A stretch of DNA of 35,551 bases from DASSYK01 sp036258315. Lineage in GTDB: Bacteria; Actinomycetota; Thermoleophilia; Solirubrobacterales; 70-9. The stretch covers positions 1-35,551 of the forward strand of contig DATADX010000044.1 in NCBI GenBank assembly GCA_036258315.1, in the 5' to 3' direction. Position numbers and translations under genes: made by a program. This document shows, in pieces, positions 14,816-22,866 of this stretch (the first letter of the stretch is position 1; each line of letters begins with the position of its first letter). The notes under the pieces were generated by a model that saw only the letters and a program-made list of their open reading frames with translations, ran no database searches and was not told where the DNA came from.

Positions 14816-15789
14816 GAGAGGTCGGGGGTTCCGCCGACCGGGGTCGAGGCCTCCGCGTGCAGCCGCCGCGGGATCCGTCCCGCCAGTCGCGCGGCGTGGC
14901 CGGCCTCGACCGCGCGGCGCATCGCCGTCGCCATCCCGGCCGGATCCTCGGCGCGGGACACGGAGCTCGCGAGCAGCACCCCGTCGCAGCCCAGTTCCAT
15001 CGCCAGGGCGGCGTCGGAGGCCGTCCCGATCCCGGCGTCGAGGATCACCGGGACGCCCGCGCGCTCGGTGATGATCTGGATGTTGTAGGGGTTGCGGATG
15101 CCCATCCCCGATCCGATCGGCGAGCCGAGCGGCATCACCGCGGCGCAGCCGGCCTCCTCGAGCCGCCTCGCGAGGATCGGGTCGTCGTTCGTGTAGGGGA
15201 GCACGGTGAAGCCCTCCTCGACGAGCGCCTCGGCGGCGCTGGCGAGCTCCACGGCGTCGGGAAACAGGGTGCGGTCGTCGCCGATCACCTCGAGCTTGAT
15301 CCAATCGGTCTCGAACGCCTCCCGCGCGAGGCGCGCCGTCCGGACCGCGTCACGGGCCGTGTAGCAGCCGGCGGTGTTCGGGAGCAGGAACAGGCCGAGC
15401 CGGTCGACGAGGTCGATGACCGACCCCTCCGCGTCCGGATCGACTCGCCGCAGGGCGACGGTGACGATCTCGGTCCCGGAGGCGAGCAGCGCCTGCTCCA
15501 TCTGCTCGAGCGACCGGAAGCCGCCGCTGCCGACGATCAACCGCGAGCCCCACTGACGTCCGCCGAGCTTGAATCCGTCACCGGAGCCGCCCTGGATCGC
15601 GGCGACCACCTCGACGTTCTGGCCGTCGCTCAGCCGCGTCTGCTCCCACTCACTACGCGGAACCACCACGCCGTCGACTGCGACGGCGAGGCCCCTCGGG
15701 CCAGGCTCCGAGCCGGTCGCGCTGACCGCCGCAGCGACGGTTGCCCCGTCGGGGAGGATCGCGCTCTCGCCGTTCAGCTCGATCCTCAT
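14812..15789 (-). CDS. thiG: ThiS-ThiG fusion: sulfur carrier / thiazole synthase
   Basis: 325 residues in one uninterrupted frame. Residues 1-68 are a ThiS ubiquitin-like carrier (IELNGE...LSDGQNVEVVAAIQGG) ending in the Gly-Gly that is normally the free C-terminus charged as a thiocarboxylate. Residues about 73-325 are ThiG, with FKLGGRQWGSRLIVGSGG, the Schiff-base Lys in DWIKLEVIGD (K165), PLGSPIGSGMGI and DAGIGTASDAA. ThiG condenses deoxyxylulose phosphate, dehydroglycine and ThiS-borne sulfur to the thiazole of thiamine. No separate start is visible at the junction. It overlaps thiO by four bases (ATGA) and lies downstream of the TPP riboswitch. Bifunctional ThiS/ThiG annotations exist, but how Gly-Gly is used in a fusion is unclear. 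Confidence 0.95.
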   Translation of the reverse strand: MRIELNGESAILPDGATVAAAVSATGSEPGPRGLAVAVDGVVVPRSEWEQTRLSDGQNVEVVAAIQGGSGDGFKLGGRQWGSRLIVGSGGFRSLEQMEQALLASGTEIVTVALRRVDPDAEGSVIDLVDRLGLFLLPNTAGCYTARDAVRTARLAREAFETDWIKLEVIGDDRTLFPDAVELASAAEALVEEGFTVLPYTNDDPILARRLEEAGCAAVMPLGSPIGSGMGIRNPYNIQIITERAGVPVILDAGIGTASDAALAMELGCDGVLLASSVSRAEDPAGMATAMRRAVEAGHAARLAGRIPRRLHAEASTPVGGTPDLS

Positions 15790-16964
15790 CTCGCTCCCAC
15801 CTCGGTCCCACCGACCGTCTTCGCTGCTCGATCGCGGTCGAACCGCGACGGTGAGAACGGCTCCAGCTCGACCGGCGGCGTTCGGCCGGTGAGCAGCGCC
15901 GTGACCGCCTCCGCGGTGACGGGGGCGAGCAGGATGCCGTTCCGGTAGTGCCCGGTCGCGAGGATCGCGCCCCCGGACTGGTCGCGGCCGATCGCGGGGG
16001 CGTTGTCGGGCGTGCCCGGCCGGAGACCGGCGCGGGCCTCGACGAGCTCCAGCTCCGCAACCTCGGGCAGGACCCTGAAGGCTTCGCGGAGGAGCTCGAG
16101 CACGCCGCCGGCCGTGATCGTCGTGTCGAATCCGCGCTCCTCGACGGTCGCGCCGGCGATCAAGCGGCCGTCATCGCGGGGCACGAGGTAGATCCGGTCG
16201 CCGGCGACGATGTGCTCGCAGGCGGGCGCGTCGGCGGAGCCGCGCAGGGTGAGGATCTGGCCCTTCACCGGCCGCACCGGCGGGCGCATCTCGTCGGGCG
16301 ACCAGGCCTCGCTCCCCGTCCAGGCGCCGGTCGCGACGACGAGCTGCTCACCGGCGAGCCTCCGCCCGTCCGCCAGGGTCAGCTCCCAGCCGCCGCTCGA
16401 GGAATCGGCGCCGAGGACCCCGGACCCCGAGATCAACTCCGCTCCTGCTGCGCGGAGCGCCTCTACCAACGCCTCCGCGAGACGCTCCGGGTCGGCGGCC
16501 GAATCTCCGGGGACGTAGACGCCCGCGGTGACGGCGGTGGCGAGCCCCGGCTCGAGCTCCCGGCATCCGCTCGGACGCAGCCGCTCGGACTCGAGTCCCA
16601 GCCTGCGCTGCAGCTCGTGGCGGCGGTCCAGCTCCTCGGCCTCGTCCCTGTCCAGCGCGACGTGCAGTGCGCCGGTCCGCCGGAACCCGGCGGACATGCC
16701 CGCAAGCGACTCGACATCCGCGGCGAAGCGCGGCCACATCTGCAGCGACTCGCGGCCGAGCTCGAGCAGCGCATCCTCGCCCCAGGAAGCCTCCCCGACC
16801 GGCGCCAGCATCCCCGCCGCGACGCCCGTCGCGCCTCCGGCGGGCGCGCCGCGCTCGATCACGCAGGCCCGGACCCCGGCCTCCGCCGCGCGCATCGCGA
16901 TCGACAGTCCGATCACCCCGCCGCCCACGATCAGGGCGTCGTATGAAGGTCTGTTGTGGGTCAT
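15786..16964 (-). CDS. thiO: Glycine oxidase ThiO
   Basis: 392-residue FAD-dependent amine oxidase (DAO family). The dinucleotide-binding motif is IVGGGVIGLSIAMRAAE (residues ~11-27), followed by GGATGVAAGMLAP, FRRTGALHVA, VRPVKGQILTLRG and the FAD-contacting C-terminal segment LRPGTPDNAPAIGRD...ATGHYRNGILLAP. It oxidises glycine to dehydroglycine (iminoacetate) for thiazole synthesis, the oxygen-dependent alternative to ThiH. ATG 16964 is only three bases after the GGGAGG site, which lies in the 3' strand of the TPP riboswitch P1 stem, so translation is probably blocked when TPP is bound. First gene of thiO-thiSG. Confidence 0.94.
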   Translation of the reverse strand: MTHNRPSYDALIVGGGVIGLSIAMRAAEAGVRACVIERGAPAGGATGVAAGMLAPVGEASWGEDALLELGRESLQMWPRFAADVESLAGMSAGFRRTGALHVALDRDEAEELDRRHELQRRLGLESERLRPSGCRELEPGLATAVTAGVYVPGDSAADPERLAEALVEALRAAGAELISGSGVLGADSSSGGWELTLADGRRLAGEQLVVATGAWTGSEAWSPDEMRPPVRPVKGQILTLRGSADAPACEHIVAGDRIYLVPRDDGRLIAGATVEERGFDTTITAGGVLELLREAFRVLPEVAELELVEARAGLRPGTPDNAPAIGRDQSGGAILATGHYRNGILLAPVTAEAVTALLTGRTPPVELEPFSPSRFDRDRAAKTVGGTEVGAR

Positions 16965-17053
16965 AAACCTCCCTGCGCCGGCATTACCCGGATCAGGTTC
17001 CTACGGTCGGCGGCGCTTCAGCCGCCCTCTCAGCCCGTGGTGGGCTCCCGTCT
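16965..17053 (-). ncRNA. TPP riboswitch (THI element)
   Basis: Read on the minus strand, the leader contains the invariant TPP-aptamer pieces GGGCTGAGAGGG, ACCGTAGGAACCTGATC and CGGGTAATGCCGGCGCAGGGA in order. P1 is formed by AGAC (17053-17050) with GTTT at the 3' end. The thiO ribosome-binding site GGGAGG overlaps the 3' strand of P1, just before the ATG, pointing to translational control by thiamine pyrophosphate. Confidence 0.95.
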
Positions 17054-17084
17054 GCTGATACCCATCGTACTCCCGAGCGACCAC

Positions 17085-17090
17085 TACTCT
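17085..17090 (+). promoter_or_regulatory. Leaderless -10 for thiE
   Basis: TACTCT ends exactly 7 bases before ATG 17098 with no Shine-Dalgarno. The thiE transcript would start at or next to the ATG, leaving thiE outside the riboswitch on the opposite strand. Confidence 0.5.
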
Positions 17091-17097
17091 GACCCGG

Positions 17098-17805
17098 ATG
17101 AGCGCTTCGGGGTCGCGACCGAGATGGCTGTCACCGCCCGAGGGAATCGGGGGACTGCGCCGCGAGCGGCTCGGCTGGGCGCGTCTCTACTTCGTCTGCG
17201 AGGCTCGCCCCTACGGATCGGACCCCGAGCCGCTTCTCCGCGCCGCCCTCGCGGGAGGGGCGGGAATGGTCGAGCTCCGCGACCGCGAGCAGCCGAGCGG
17301 CGTGATCGAGCGCTCGGCGGGGACGTTTCGGCGGCTCGCCGACACCTACAGCGCGCTCTTCATCGTCAACGACGACCCGGAGCTGGCGCGCGAGCTCGAC
17401 GCGGACGGCGTCCACGTCGGCCAGGAGGACATCTCGCCCGGCGAGGCGAGGGAGGTCGTCGGCGACGATCGCATCGTCGGCCTCTCGACCCACTCCCGCG
17501 ACCAGGTCGAGGCGGCCCACGACGAGCCCGTCGACTACATCAGCGTCGGACCGATATGGGAGACCCCGACCAAGCAGGGTCGCCCGGCGACCGGCCTCGA
17601 GCTGATCAGCACGGCCGCCGAGATCGCGACCCTGCCGTGGTTCGCGATCGGGGGAATCGATCCGGGCAACGTGGACGAGGTCGTGGCGGCCGGGGCGCGA
17701 CGGGTATGCGTGGTGCGGGCGATCCGGGATGCGGACGACCCCGCGGCCGCCGCCCGCGCGCTGGTGGGCCCGGTTGAGGCGGCCGCGAGCGGGGGCGCAC
17801 CCTGA
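17098..17805 (+). CDS. thiE: Thiamine phosphate synthase (ThiE)
   Basis: Couples hydroxymethylpyrimidine diphosphate with thiazole phosphate to thiamine monophosphate. 235 residues, TIM-barrel, with family motifs MVELRDRE (~57-64), FIVNDDPELARELDADGVHVGQED (~90-113), IVGLSTHS, YISVGPIWETPTKQG and WFAIGGIDPGNVDEV. The first ~25 residues are a variable extension. It is divergent from the riboswitch-controlled thiO-thiSG and lies upstream of a membrane protein whose ATG overlaps its stop (TGATG). Confidence 0.95.
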   Translation: MSASGSRPRWLSPPEGIGGLRRERLGWARLYFVCEARPYGSDPEPLLRAALAGGAGMVELRDREQPSGVIERSAGTFRRLADTYSALFIVNDDPELARELDADGVHVGQEDISPGEAREVVGDDRIVGLSTHSRDQVEAAHDEPVDYISVGPIWETPTKQGRPATGLELISTAAEIATLPWFAIGGIDPGNVDEVVAAGARRVCVVRAIRDADDPAAAARALVGPVEAAASGGAP

Positions 17806-18371
17806 TGGGCAGCCGCGAGCGCAAGCGGGTTGAACGCCGGAAGCGCAAGCGCCGCTCCACCGAGCGCCACGCCGACGCGATCGTGGACGAGATCACCGCG
17901 GAGCCGTCGGAGAGCTTTCAGGAGCGGATCGCGCGGCGCTCGGAGGAACGGAATGCCGAGGCCCGGGCCAAGCTCGAGCCGCTGGCGGCTGGGGAGCGGC
18001 CGCGCGCGGTCGCCGTCTCCGCGGTCGTCTCGGTCGTCCTCGCGCTGATCTTCACGGCGTCGACCGTGATCGCGGCGACCGGCTCGATCGAGATCCGCGA
18101 CGACGAGCCCCAGCCCTTCCCGCTCCTGTTGGTGGCCGCCGTGCTGTGGCTGATGGCGTGGGGGCTGTGGAAGGCCCGCTACTGGGCCGTGCTCGGGTTC
18201 CAGATGGTGCTCCTGCTGGTGATCCTCAGCACGACGCTCGGCCTGGTTCAGGTCTCCACCATCCCCGAGGCGGTCGCGACCCTGCTCCTGTTGGCGGGGG
18301 CCGCGACGCTCTTCTACTTCATGATTCGAGCGATGGCACGAATCCAGATGCCCGACAGGCCCGGCTCCTGA
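17805..18371 (+). CDS. Four-helix membrane protein of unknown function
   Basis: 188 residues. A very basic N-terminus (RERKRVERRKRKRR) and a charged helix (residues ~15-62) precede four predicted membrane helices at about 68-88, 103-120, 124-144 and 150-172. The charge distribution suggests the N-terminus is cytoplasmic. No family is recognised. ATG 17805 overlaps the thiE stop by one base, so it is translationally coupled to thiE; a thiamine role is possible but unproven. Confidence 0.75.
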   Translation: MGSRERKRVERRKRKRRSTERHADAIVDEITAEPSESFQERIARRSEERNAEARAKLEPLAAGERPRAVAVSAVVSVVLALIFTASTVIAATGSIEIRDDEPQPFPLLLVAAVLWLMAWGLWKARYWAVLGFQMVLLLVILSTTLGLVQVSTIPEAVATLLLLAGAATLFYFMIRAMARIQMPDRPGS

Positions 18372-18376
18372 GGCCG

Positions 18377-18730
18377 ATGGCGCGCCACCAGCTGAAGCCG
18401 CTCTTCGACCGCGTCGTGATCAAGGAGCTGGACCCCGACCGGATGCGCCGCTCGGGCCTCGTGATCCCCGCCGGCGCCCAGGAGGACCCGCCGCAGCATG
18501 GGATCGTGCTCAGCGTCGGGACCGGGGTCGACTGGTGGGAGTCGGCGGGCGTGCGGATGCCGGTCCGGGCCGGCGACCACGTCGTCTTCCCCTCCTCAGC
18601 GGGCTCGTGGGTCGAGGTCGACGAGGAGCGCCTGCTGGTCTGCCGGGTGACCGAGTTGCTCGGGGTGCTCGAGCGGGTCGAGGAGCCGGCGGAGGACGAG
18701 GGCGTCCGCGACCCGCTCCAGGACGAGTAG
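18377..18730 (+). CDS. GroES-like (Cpn10) protein, orphan
   Basis: 117 residues; MARHQLKPLFDRVVIKEL is the Cpn10 start and GLVIPAGAQEDPPQHGIVLSVG covers the mobile-loop region. AGDHVVFPSSAGSWVEVDEERLLVCRVTELLGVLE matches the second half of the co-chaperonin fold. It carries an acidic C-terminal tail (EEPAEDEGVRDPLQDE) and an insertion WWESAGVRM not typical of canonical GroES. No groEL is in the window. ATG 18377 is five bases after the upstream stop, with GAGG overlapping that stop. It could be a second, specialised GroES. Confidence 0.8.
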   Translation: MARHQLKPLFDRVVIKELDPDRMRRSGLVIPAGAQEDPPQHGIVLSVGTGVDWWESAGVRMPVRAGDHVVFPSSAGSWVEVDEERLLVCRVTELLGVLERVEEPAEDEGVRDPLQDE

Positions 18731-18758
18731 CCGGCGCAATCCGGCGGCAGCGCTCCTA

Positions 18759-18764
18759 TAGAGT
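18759..18764 (+). promoter_or_regulatory. -10-like hexamer before lpd
   Basis: TAGAGT ends 9 bases before ATG 18774, inside the AT-richer stretch TATAGAGT. There is no Shine-Dalgarno before lpd, so transcription may start close to the ATG. Confidence 0.4.
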
Positions 18765-18773
18765 CGAAAGCCG

Positions 18774-20141
18774 ATGGCTAGCTACGACACGATCGTGATC
18801 GGAGGCGGGCCCGGCGGCTACGTCGCCGCGATCCGCGCCGCCCAGCTCGGCCAGAGGACGGCCGTGATCGAGCGCGACAAGGCGGGCGGCCGCTGCCTCA
18901 ACTACGCGTGCATCCCGGCCAAGACCGTCCTGCATACGGCGCAGGTTTACGCGGACGTGGCCGAAAGCGGCGCTGAGCTCGGCGTCAAGGCGTCTGGCGT
19001 CGCGATCGACTGGCCGGCGGTTCAGGAGCGCCGCGCGAAGGTCTCGAAGACGCTCGAGGACGGCGTCACGATGCTCTGGACGAAGGACAAGATCGACTTC
19101 ATCGCAGGTGAGGGGCGGCTCGACGGGGACGGGAAGGTCACGGTCGGCTCGGATACCCACGATGCGAAGGCGATCGTGCTCGCGACCGGCTCCGTCGCGA
19201 TGCCGATCCCAGGGATCGACTTCTCCGATCGCGTCGTCGACACCTGGGGGGCCTGGTCGCTGGAGAAGCTGCCGAAGGCCCTCGTCGTCGCCGGAGCGGG
19301 CGCGTCGGGCGCGGAGATCGCCTCGGCGTACTCTCGGATGGGCGTCGAGGTGACCCTGGTGGAGATGCTCGACCAGATCCTGCCGCTCGAGGACAAGGAC
19401 ATGGCGCGGGTGGTCGAGCGTCAGTTCAAGTCCGACGGGATGGCGGTTTTGACCGGGACCAAGGTCGAGTCGGTCGAGGAGCAGAAGAGCGGGGTCAAGG
19501 TCAAGGCGGGTGACAACGAGATCAAGGCCGACTACCTGGTGATCGCCGGCGGCCGCAGGCCGGACATCGAGGGACTGGGCCTCGACGCCGCGGGCATCCA
19601 GACCGAGGAGAACCGCCAGATCAGGATCGACGAGTTCCAGCGCACGAGCGCCGACGGCGTGTTCGCGATCGGCGACATGGTCCGTGGCCCGGCGCTCGCC
19701 CACAAGGCGTCGGAGGAGGGAGTGATCGCGGTCGAGGTCGCCGCCGCGCTCGACACCCACCCGCTGGATCTCAACCTCGTCCCCGGGGCGACCTTCTGCC
19801 ATCCCCAGGTCGCAAGCGTCGGCCTGACCGAGGAGCAGGCGAAGGCCGACGGCCGCGAGGTGAGGATCGGAAAGTTCAAGCTCGGTGGCGCCGGCGCCTC
19901 GGTCGTCTACGACGACCGCGCCGGGCTCGTCAAGATCGTAGGCGACCCCACCTACGGCGAGATCCTCGGGGCGCACATCGTCGGCAACATCGCCTGCGAC
20001 ATGATCAGCGAGTTCGTCGACGTGATGGCGCTCGAGGGCGGCTACCCGGAGCTGGCGCGGATCATCCATCCGCACCCGACCATGTCCGAGGCCGTGCTGG
20101 ACGCTGCCCGCGCGGTCGAGGGCTGGGCGATTCACGCTTAG
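18774..20141 (+). CDS. lpd: Dihydrolipoyl dehydrogenase (E3)
   Basis: 455 residues. FAD motif IVIGGGPGGYVAAIRAAQ (8-25), redox disulfide GGRCLNYACIPAK with C41 and C46, NAD-binding region VVAGAGASGAEIASAYSRMG, FAD-contacting DGVFAIGDM, and catalytic His434-Glu439 in HPTMSE near the C-terminus. It reoxidises dihydrolipoyl groups of 2-oxoacid dehydrogenase E2 proteins with NAD+. It is the only E3 here and no other sits beside either E1/E2 set, so it probably serves both. Confidence 0.95.
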   Translation: MASYDTIVIGGGPGGYVAAIRAAQLGQRTAVIERDKAGGRCLNYACIPAKTVLHTAQVYADVAESGAELGVKASGVAIDWPAVQERRAKVSKTLEDGVTMLWTKDKIDFIAGEGRLDGDGKVTVGSDTHDAKAIVLATGSVAMPIPGIDFSDRVVDTWGAWSLEKLPKALVVAGAGASGAEIASAYSRMGVEVTLVEMLDQILPLEDKDMARVVERQFKSDGMAVLTGTKVESVEEQKSGVKVKAGDNEIKADYLVIAGGRRPDIEGLGLDAAGIQTEENRQIRIDEFQRTSADGVFAIGDMVRGPALAHKASEEGVIAVEVAAALDTHPLDLNLVPGATFCHPQVASVGLTEEQAKADGREVRIGKFKLGGAGASVVYDDRAGLVKIVGDPTYGEILGAHIVGNIACDMISEFVDVMALEGGYPELARIIHPHPTMSEAVLDAARAVEGWAIHA

Positions 20142-20146
20142 GCCGC

Positions 20147-20749
20147 GTGAGCCGGGCGACCTTCTACTACGACTTCAGCTCGCCCTACTCCTACCTCGCG
20201 GCGGAGCGGATCAGCGGACGGTTCGCCGAGGCGGGCGCCGAGCAGCCGGAGTGGGTTCCGATCTCGTTCGGCCATGTGCTGAAGGCGACCGGACGGCGCC
20301 CGTGGTCGCTGCAGCCCGACGGGCCGAACCCCGCCCACCTGGACGAGATCGGCCGGCGGGCGGCCGCTCGAGGCCTCCCCGAGGTCCGCTATCCGCGGGG
20401 ATGGCCGGCCGACAACTACAGCCTCGTGCCGACCCGGGCCGCGGTGTTCGCGAAGGAGAGCGGGCGCGTCGTGGCGTTCAGCCTCGCCGCCTTCCGCCAG
20501 GCGTTCGCCGCCGGCCGCGACCTGAGCGACCTCGACAACGTGCTTCTCGCCGCCGCGGCCTGCGAGCTCCACCCGAACGCCGTCCTGAAGGGAATCGAGA
20601 CGAGATCCGTGAGGGACTCGCTGAAGCGAGCGACCACGGAGGCGCTCGAGCGAGGCTTGGTCGGGATCCCGACTGTCGCCCTCGGCGACCAGCTCTTCTG
20701 GGGCGACGACCAGCTCGAGGCGGCCGCGGACGCGGCCGCCGTAGCCTGA
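20147..20749 (+). CDS. DsbA-fold 2-hydroxychromene-2-carboxylate isomerase-like protein
   Basis: 200 residues with a thioredoxin-fold DSBA domain. The N-terminal FYYDFSSPYSYLA (residues 6-18) has Ser where DsbA has its CxxC, as in HCCA isomerase and kappa-class glutathione transferases. The C-terminal GIPTVALGDQLFWGDDQLE is the family's cis-Pro region. These enzymes use glutathione or related thiols; actinobacteria usually use mycothiol instead, so the physiological reaction is unclear. GTG 20147 is five bases after the lpd stop, suggesting co-transcription. Confidence 0.82.
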   Translation: MSRATFYYDFSSPYSYLAAERISGRFAEAGAEQPEWVPISFGHVLKATGRRPWSLQPDGPNPAHLDEIGRRAAARGLPEVRYPRGWPADNYSLVPTRAAVFAKESGRVVAFSLAAFRQAFAAGRDLSDLDNVLLAAAACELHPNAVLKGIETRSVRDSLKRATTEALERGLVGIPTVALGDQLFWGDDQLEAAADAAAVA

Positions 20750-20777
20750 TGCCGGCCGCCGAAGCGGCCGCGGGCCG

Positions 20778-21575
20778 ATGAGCGGTCGCGGAACCCCGTT
20801 CGGGCGCACCTGGCGCGCCGCGCTGGCCCTCGGAGCCGTCGTGGGGCTCGCGACGCTCGGATCGTCGAGCTCACCGGCCGCGCCCGGGCCTCCGCAGCTT
20901 GCCGAGCGGATCGCCTCGACGCACGCGGGGTTGCTCGAGGCGATCGAAACCTGGCACGCGGAAGCGGGCGATCCGCCCAACGGTCAGGCGCCTGCCGAGG
21001 TGATCGAACCGGCGCTGGCGCTGCAGGAGCAGGTGCGGAGGCTCGCGCGCAACGCCGCCCTGGCGAAGAGCACGATCCGCCTGCTGCCCGGCGAGTCGCG
21101 GCGCGAACTGAGCGATCTGACGGCGGCGGCCCGAAAGCTCGGCAGGCTCGCGGGCGGCGGCAAGCCCCGAAAGGTGCGGGTGGGGAAGCCCGAACCGCTC
21201 GCGACCCTCGACGCCCACTATCGCGAGGCGGAACGGCGCTACGGCGTCGGACGGCACTATCTCACGGCGATCAACCTCGTCGAGACCAAGTTCGGGCGCG
21301 TGAAGAGCAAGAGCGTGGCCGGAGCGCGGGGGCCGATGCAGTTCATCCCCTCGACCTGGAAGATCTACGGCCGCGGCGGGGACATCGATGACCCGCACGA
21401 TGCGATCCTGGCGGCGGCGAACCTCCTGCGCGACAACGGAGCGCCGGGCGACTACGGGCGCGCGCTCTACGCCTACAACCCTTCACGCCTGTACGTCGCG
21501 GCGGTGCGGCGGTACGCGGGCCTGATCGCGCGGGAGCCGACGACGATCCACTACCTGTACGCCTGGGGACCGTGA
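20778..21575 (+). CDS. Lytic transglycosylase (SLT domain), secreted
   Basis: 265 residues. Residues 1-35 look like a Sec signal (FGRTWRAALALGAVVGLATLG). A helical Ala/Leu/Arg region follows. The SLT domain is at about 140-262, with catalytic Glu169 in INLVETKFGR, GARGPMQFIPSTW and ALYAYNPSRLYVAAVRRYA. It cleaves the glycan strand of peptidoglycan in the cell wall. It appears unrelated to the surrounding dehydrogenase genes. Confidence 0.88.
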   Translation: MSGRGTPFGRTWRAALALGAVVGLATLGSSSSPAAPGPPQLAERIASTHAGLLEAIETWHAEAGDPPNGQAPAEVIEPALALQEQVRRLARNAALAKSTIRLLPGESRRELSDLTAAARKLGRLAGGGKPRKVRVGKPEPLATLDAHYREAERRYGVGRHYLTAINLVETKFGRVKSKSVAGARGPMQFIPSTWKIYGRGGDIDDPHDAILAAANLLRDNGAPGDYGRALYAYNPSRLYVAAVRRYAGLIAREPTTIHYLYAWGP

Positions 21576-21628
21576 CCGGCCTGGTCTCCGCCGCCGCCTG
21601 AGGTCGAGTGACGAAGCCGGGCCGCGGG

Positions 21629-21634
21629 TAGTCT
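21629..21634 (+). promoter_or_regulatory. -10-like hexamer before pdhA
   Basis: TAGTCT ends 8 bases before ATG 21643, with no Shine-Dalgarno. An in-frame GTG at 21637 would lie upstream of the predicted transcript start, so ATG 21643 is preferred. Confidence 0.45.
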
Positions 21635-21642
21635 GAGTGCAG

Positions 21643-22866
21643 ATGGCGACCCCCAGAACGACGTCGGAGTCGAAGCAGGCCTCCGTGGACGGCGCGACGG
21701 CGAAGCTGAAGCTTCCGGACAAGGACACCAGCCGCGAGCTGCTGAGGACGATGGCGACGATCCGCCGCTTCGAGGAGGAGGCGGGGCGCCAGTACCAGAA
21801 GGCCAAGGCCGGCGGCTTCCTCCACCTCGCGATCGGCGAGGAGGCGACGATCGTCGGCACCACCTCTGTGATGCGGCCCGACGACTACCTGATCGGGACG
21901 TACCGCACGCACGGCCACGCGATCGCCCGCGGAGTCGACCCGAAACGGGTGATGGCGGAGCTGTTCGGCCGCGTCGACGGCACCTCGGGCGGGCGCGGCG
22001 GCTCGATGCACATCTTCGATCTCGAGCACCGGTTCATGGGCGGCTACGGGATCGTCGGCGGGACGCTGCCGCTCGCCGCGGGTCTCGCGCTCTCCTCCGA
22101 CTACAAGGGCGAGGACACCGTCACCGTCTGTATGTTCGGCGATGGCGCCTCTAACACCGGCAACTTCGGCGAGACGATGAACCTGTCGGCGCTCTGGAAG
22201 CTGCCGGTCGTCTTCCTGGTCGAGAACAACCTCTACGGGATGGGCACGTCGCTGGAGCGCCACTCGGCCGTCACCGACCTCTCGAAGAAGGCCGAGGGCT
22301 ACGGCGTCCCCGGCGTCCGAGTCGACGGGATGGACGTGCTCGCGGTCCGCGAGGTCGTCGCCGAGCACATCCGCCTCGCCCGCGAGGAGCACAAGCCGAC
22401 GCTGGTCGAAGCCTTCACATACCGCTACCGCGGCCACTCCGCCGCCGACCCCGAGGTCTACCGCGAAAAGGCGGAGGTCGAGGAGTGGCAGCAGAAGGAC
22501 CCGGTGGAGACCTTCGCGACGCGGCTGATCGAGGAGGGGGTGATGAGCCCCGACGAGGTCGAGGAGATCCGCGAGGAGGCCGAGCGCACGGTGATGGAGG
22601 CCGTCGAGTTCGCCGACGCCTCTCCCGAGCCCGAGCTGGACTCGCTCTACGACCACCTCTACGTGGTCGGTGAGCAGGTCCCCGGCTGGTACGCGGTCGA
22701 CGAGCGCTCGCCGGACACGCACCCAGGCGAGTCCGAGCGCGATGCGGGCCGGCGAGCCCAGGAACTGGCCGAGCGCGGGGCCGCGTACGCCGGCCCGGGG
22801 GCGCCGGGGCGGCATGAGGAGGAGGGCCAGTCCGATCCGGAGATCCCACCGGGGGGCCGCGAGTAA
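21643..22866 (+). CDS. pdhA: Pyruvate dehydrogenase E1 alpha subunit
   Basis: 407 residues. Thiamine-diphosphate E1 alpha: RRFEEEAGRQYQ, GFLHLAIGEEA, YRTHGHAIARGV, the GDG...NN cofactor motif (GDGASNTGNFGE near 166 to VENN near 194), and the phosphorylation-loop-like region YRYRGHSAADPE. It decarboxylates pyruvate with the beta subunit. The globular part ends near residue 350; the last ~55 residues (DERSPDTHPGE to PPGGRE) are polar, probably disordered, and longer than usual. Stop and pdhB start overlap as TAATG. First gene of pdhA-pdhB-pdhC. Confidence 0.93.
   Translation: MATPRTTSESKQASVDGATAKLKLPDKDTSRELLRTMATIRRFEEEAGRQYQKAKAGGFLHLAIGEEATIVGTTSVMRPDDYLIGTYRTHGHAIARGVDPKRVMAELFGRVDGTSGGRGGSMHIFDLEHRFMGGYGIVGGTLPLAAGLALSSDYKGEDTVTVCMFGDGASNTGNFGETMNLSALWKLPVVFLVENNLYGMGTSLERHSAVTDLSKKAEGYGVPGVRVDGMDVLAVREVVAEHIRLAREEHKPTLVEAFTYRYRGHSAADPEVYREKAEVEEWQQKDPVETFATRLIEEGVMSPDEVEEIREEAERTVMEAVEFADASPEPELDSLYDHLYVVGEQVPGWYAVDERSPDTHPGESERDAGRRAQELAERGAAYAGPGAPGRHEEEGQSDPEIPPGGRE

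Noticed and set aside
18756..20135. 459-codon minus-strand frame opposite lpd
   Set aside because: Shadow of GC-rich codon structure; the plus strand encodes a complete dihydrolipoyl dehydrogenase.
21343..22815. 490-codon minus-strand frame opposite the transglycosylase and pdhA
   Set aside because: Crosses two real genes on the other strand and has only low-complexity Arg/Val/Asp composition.
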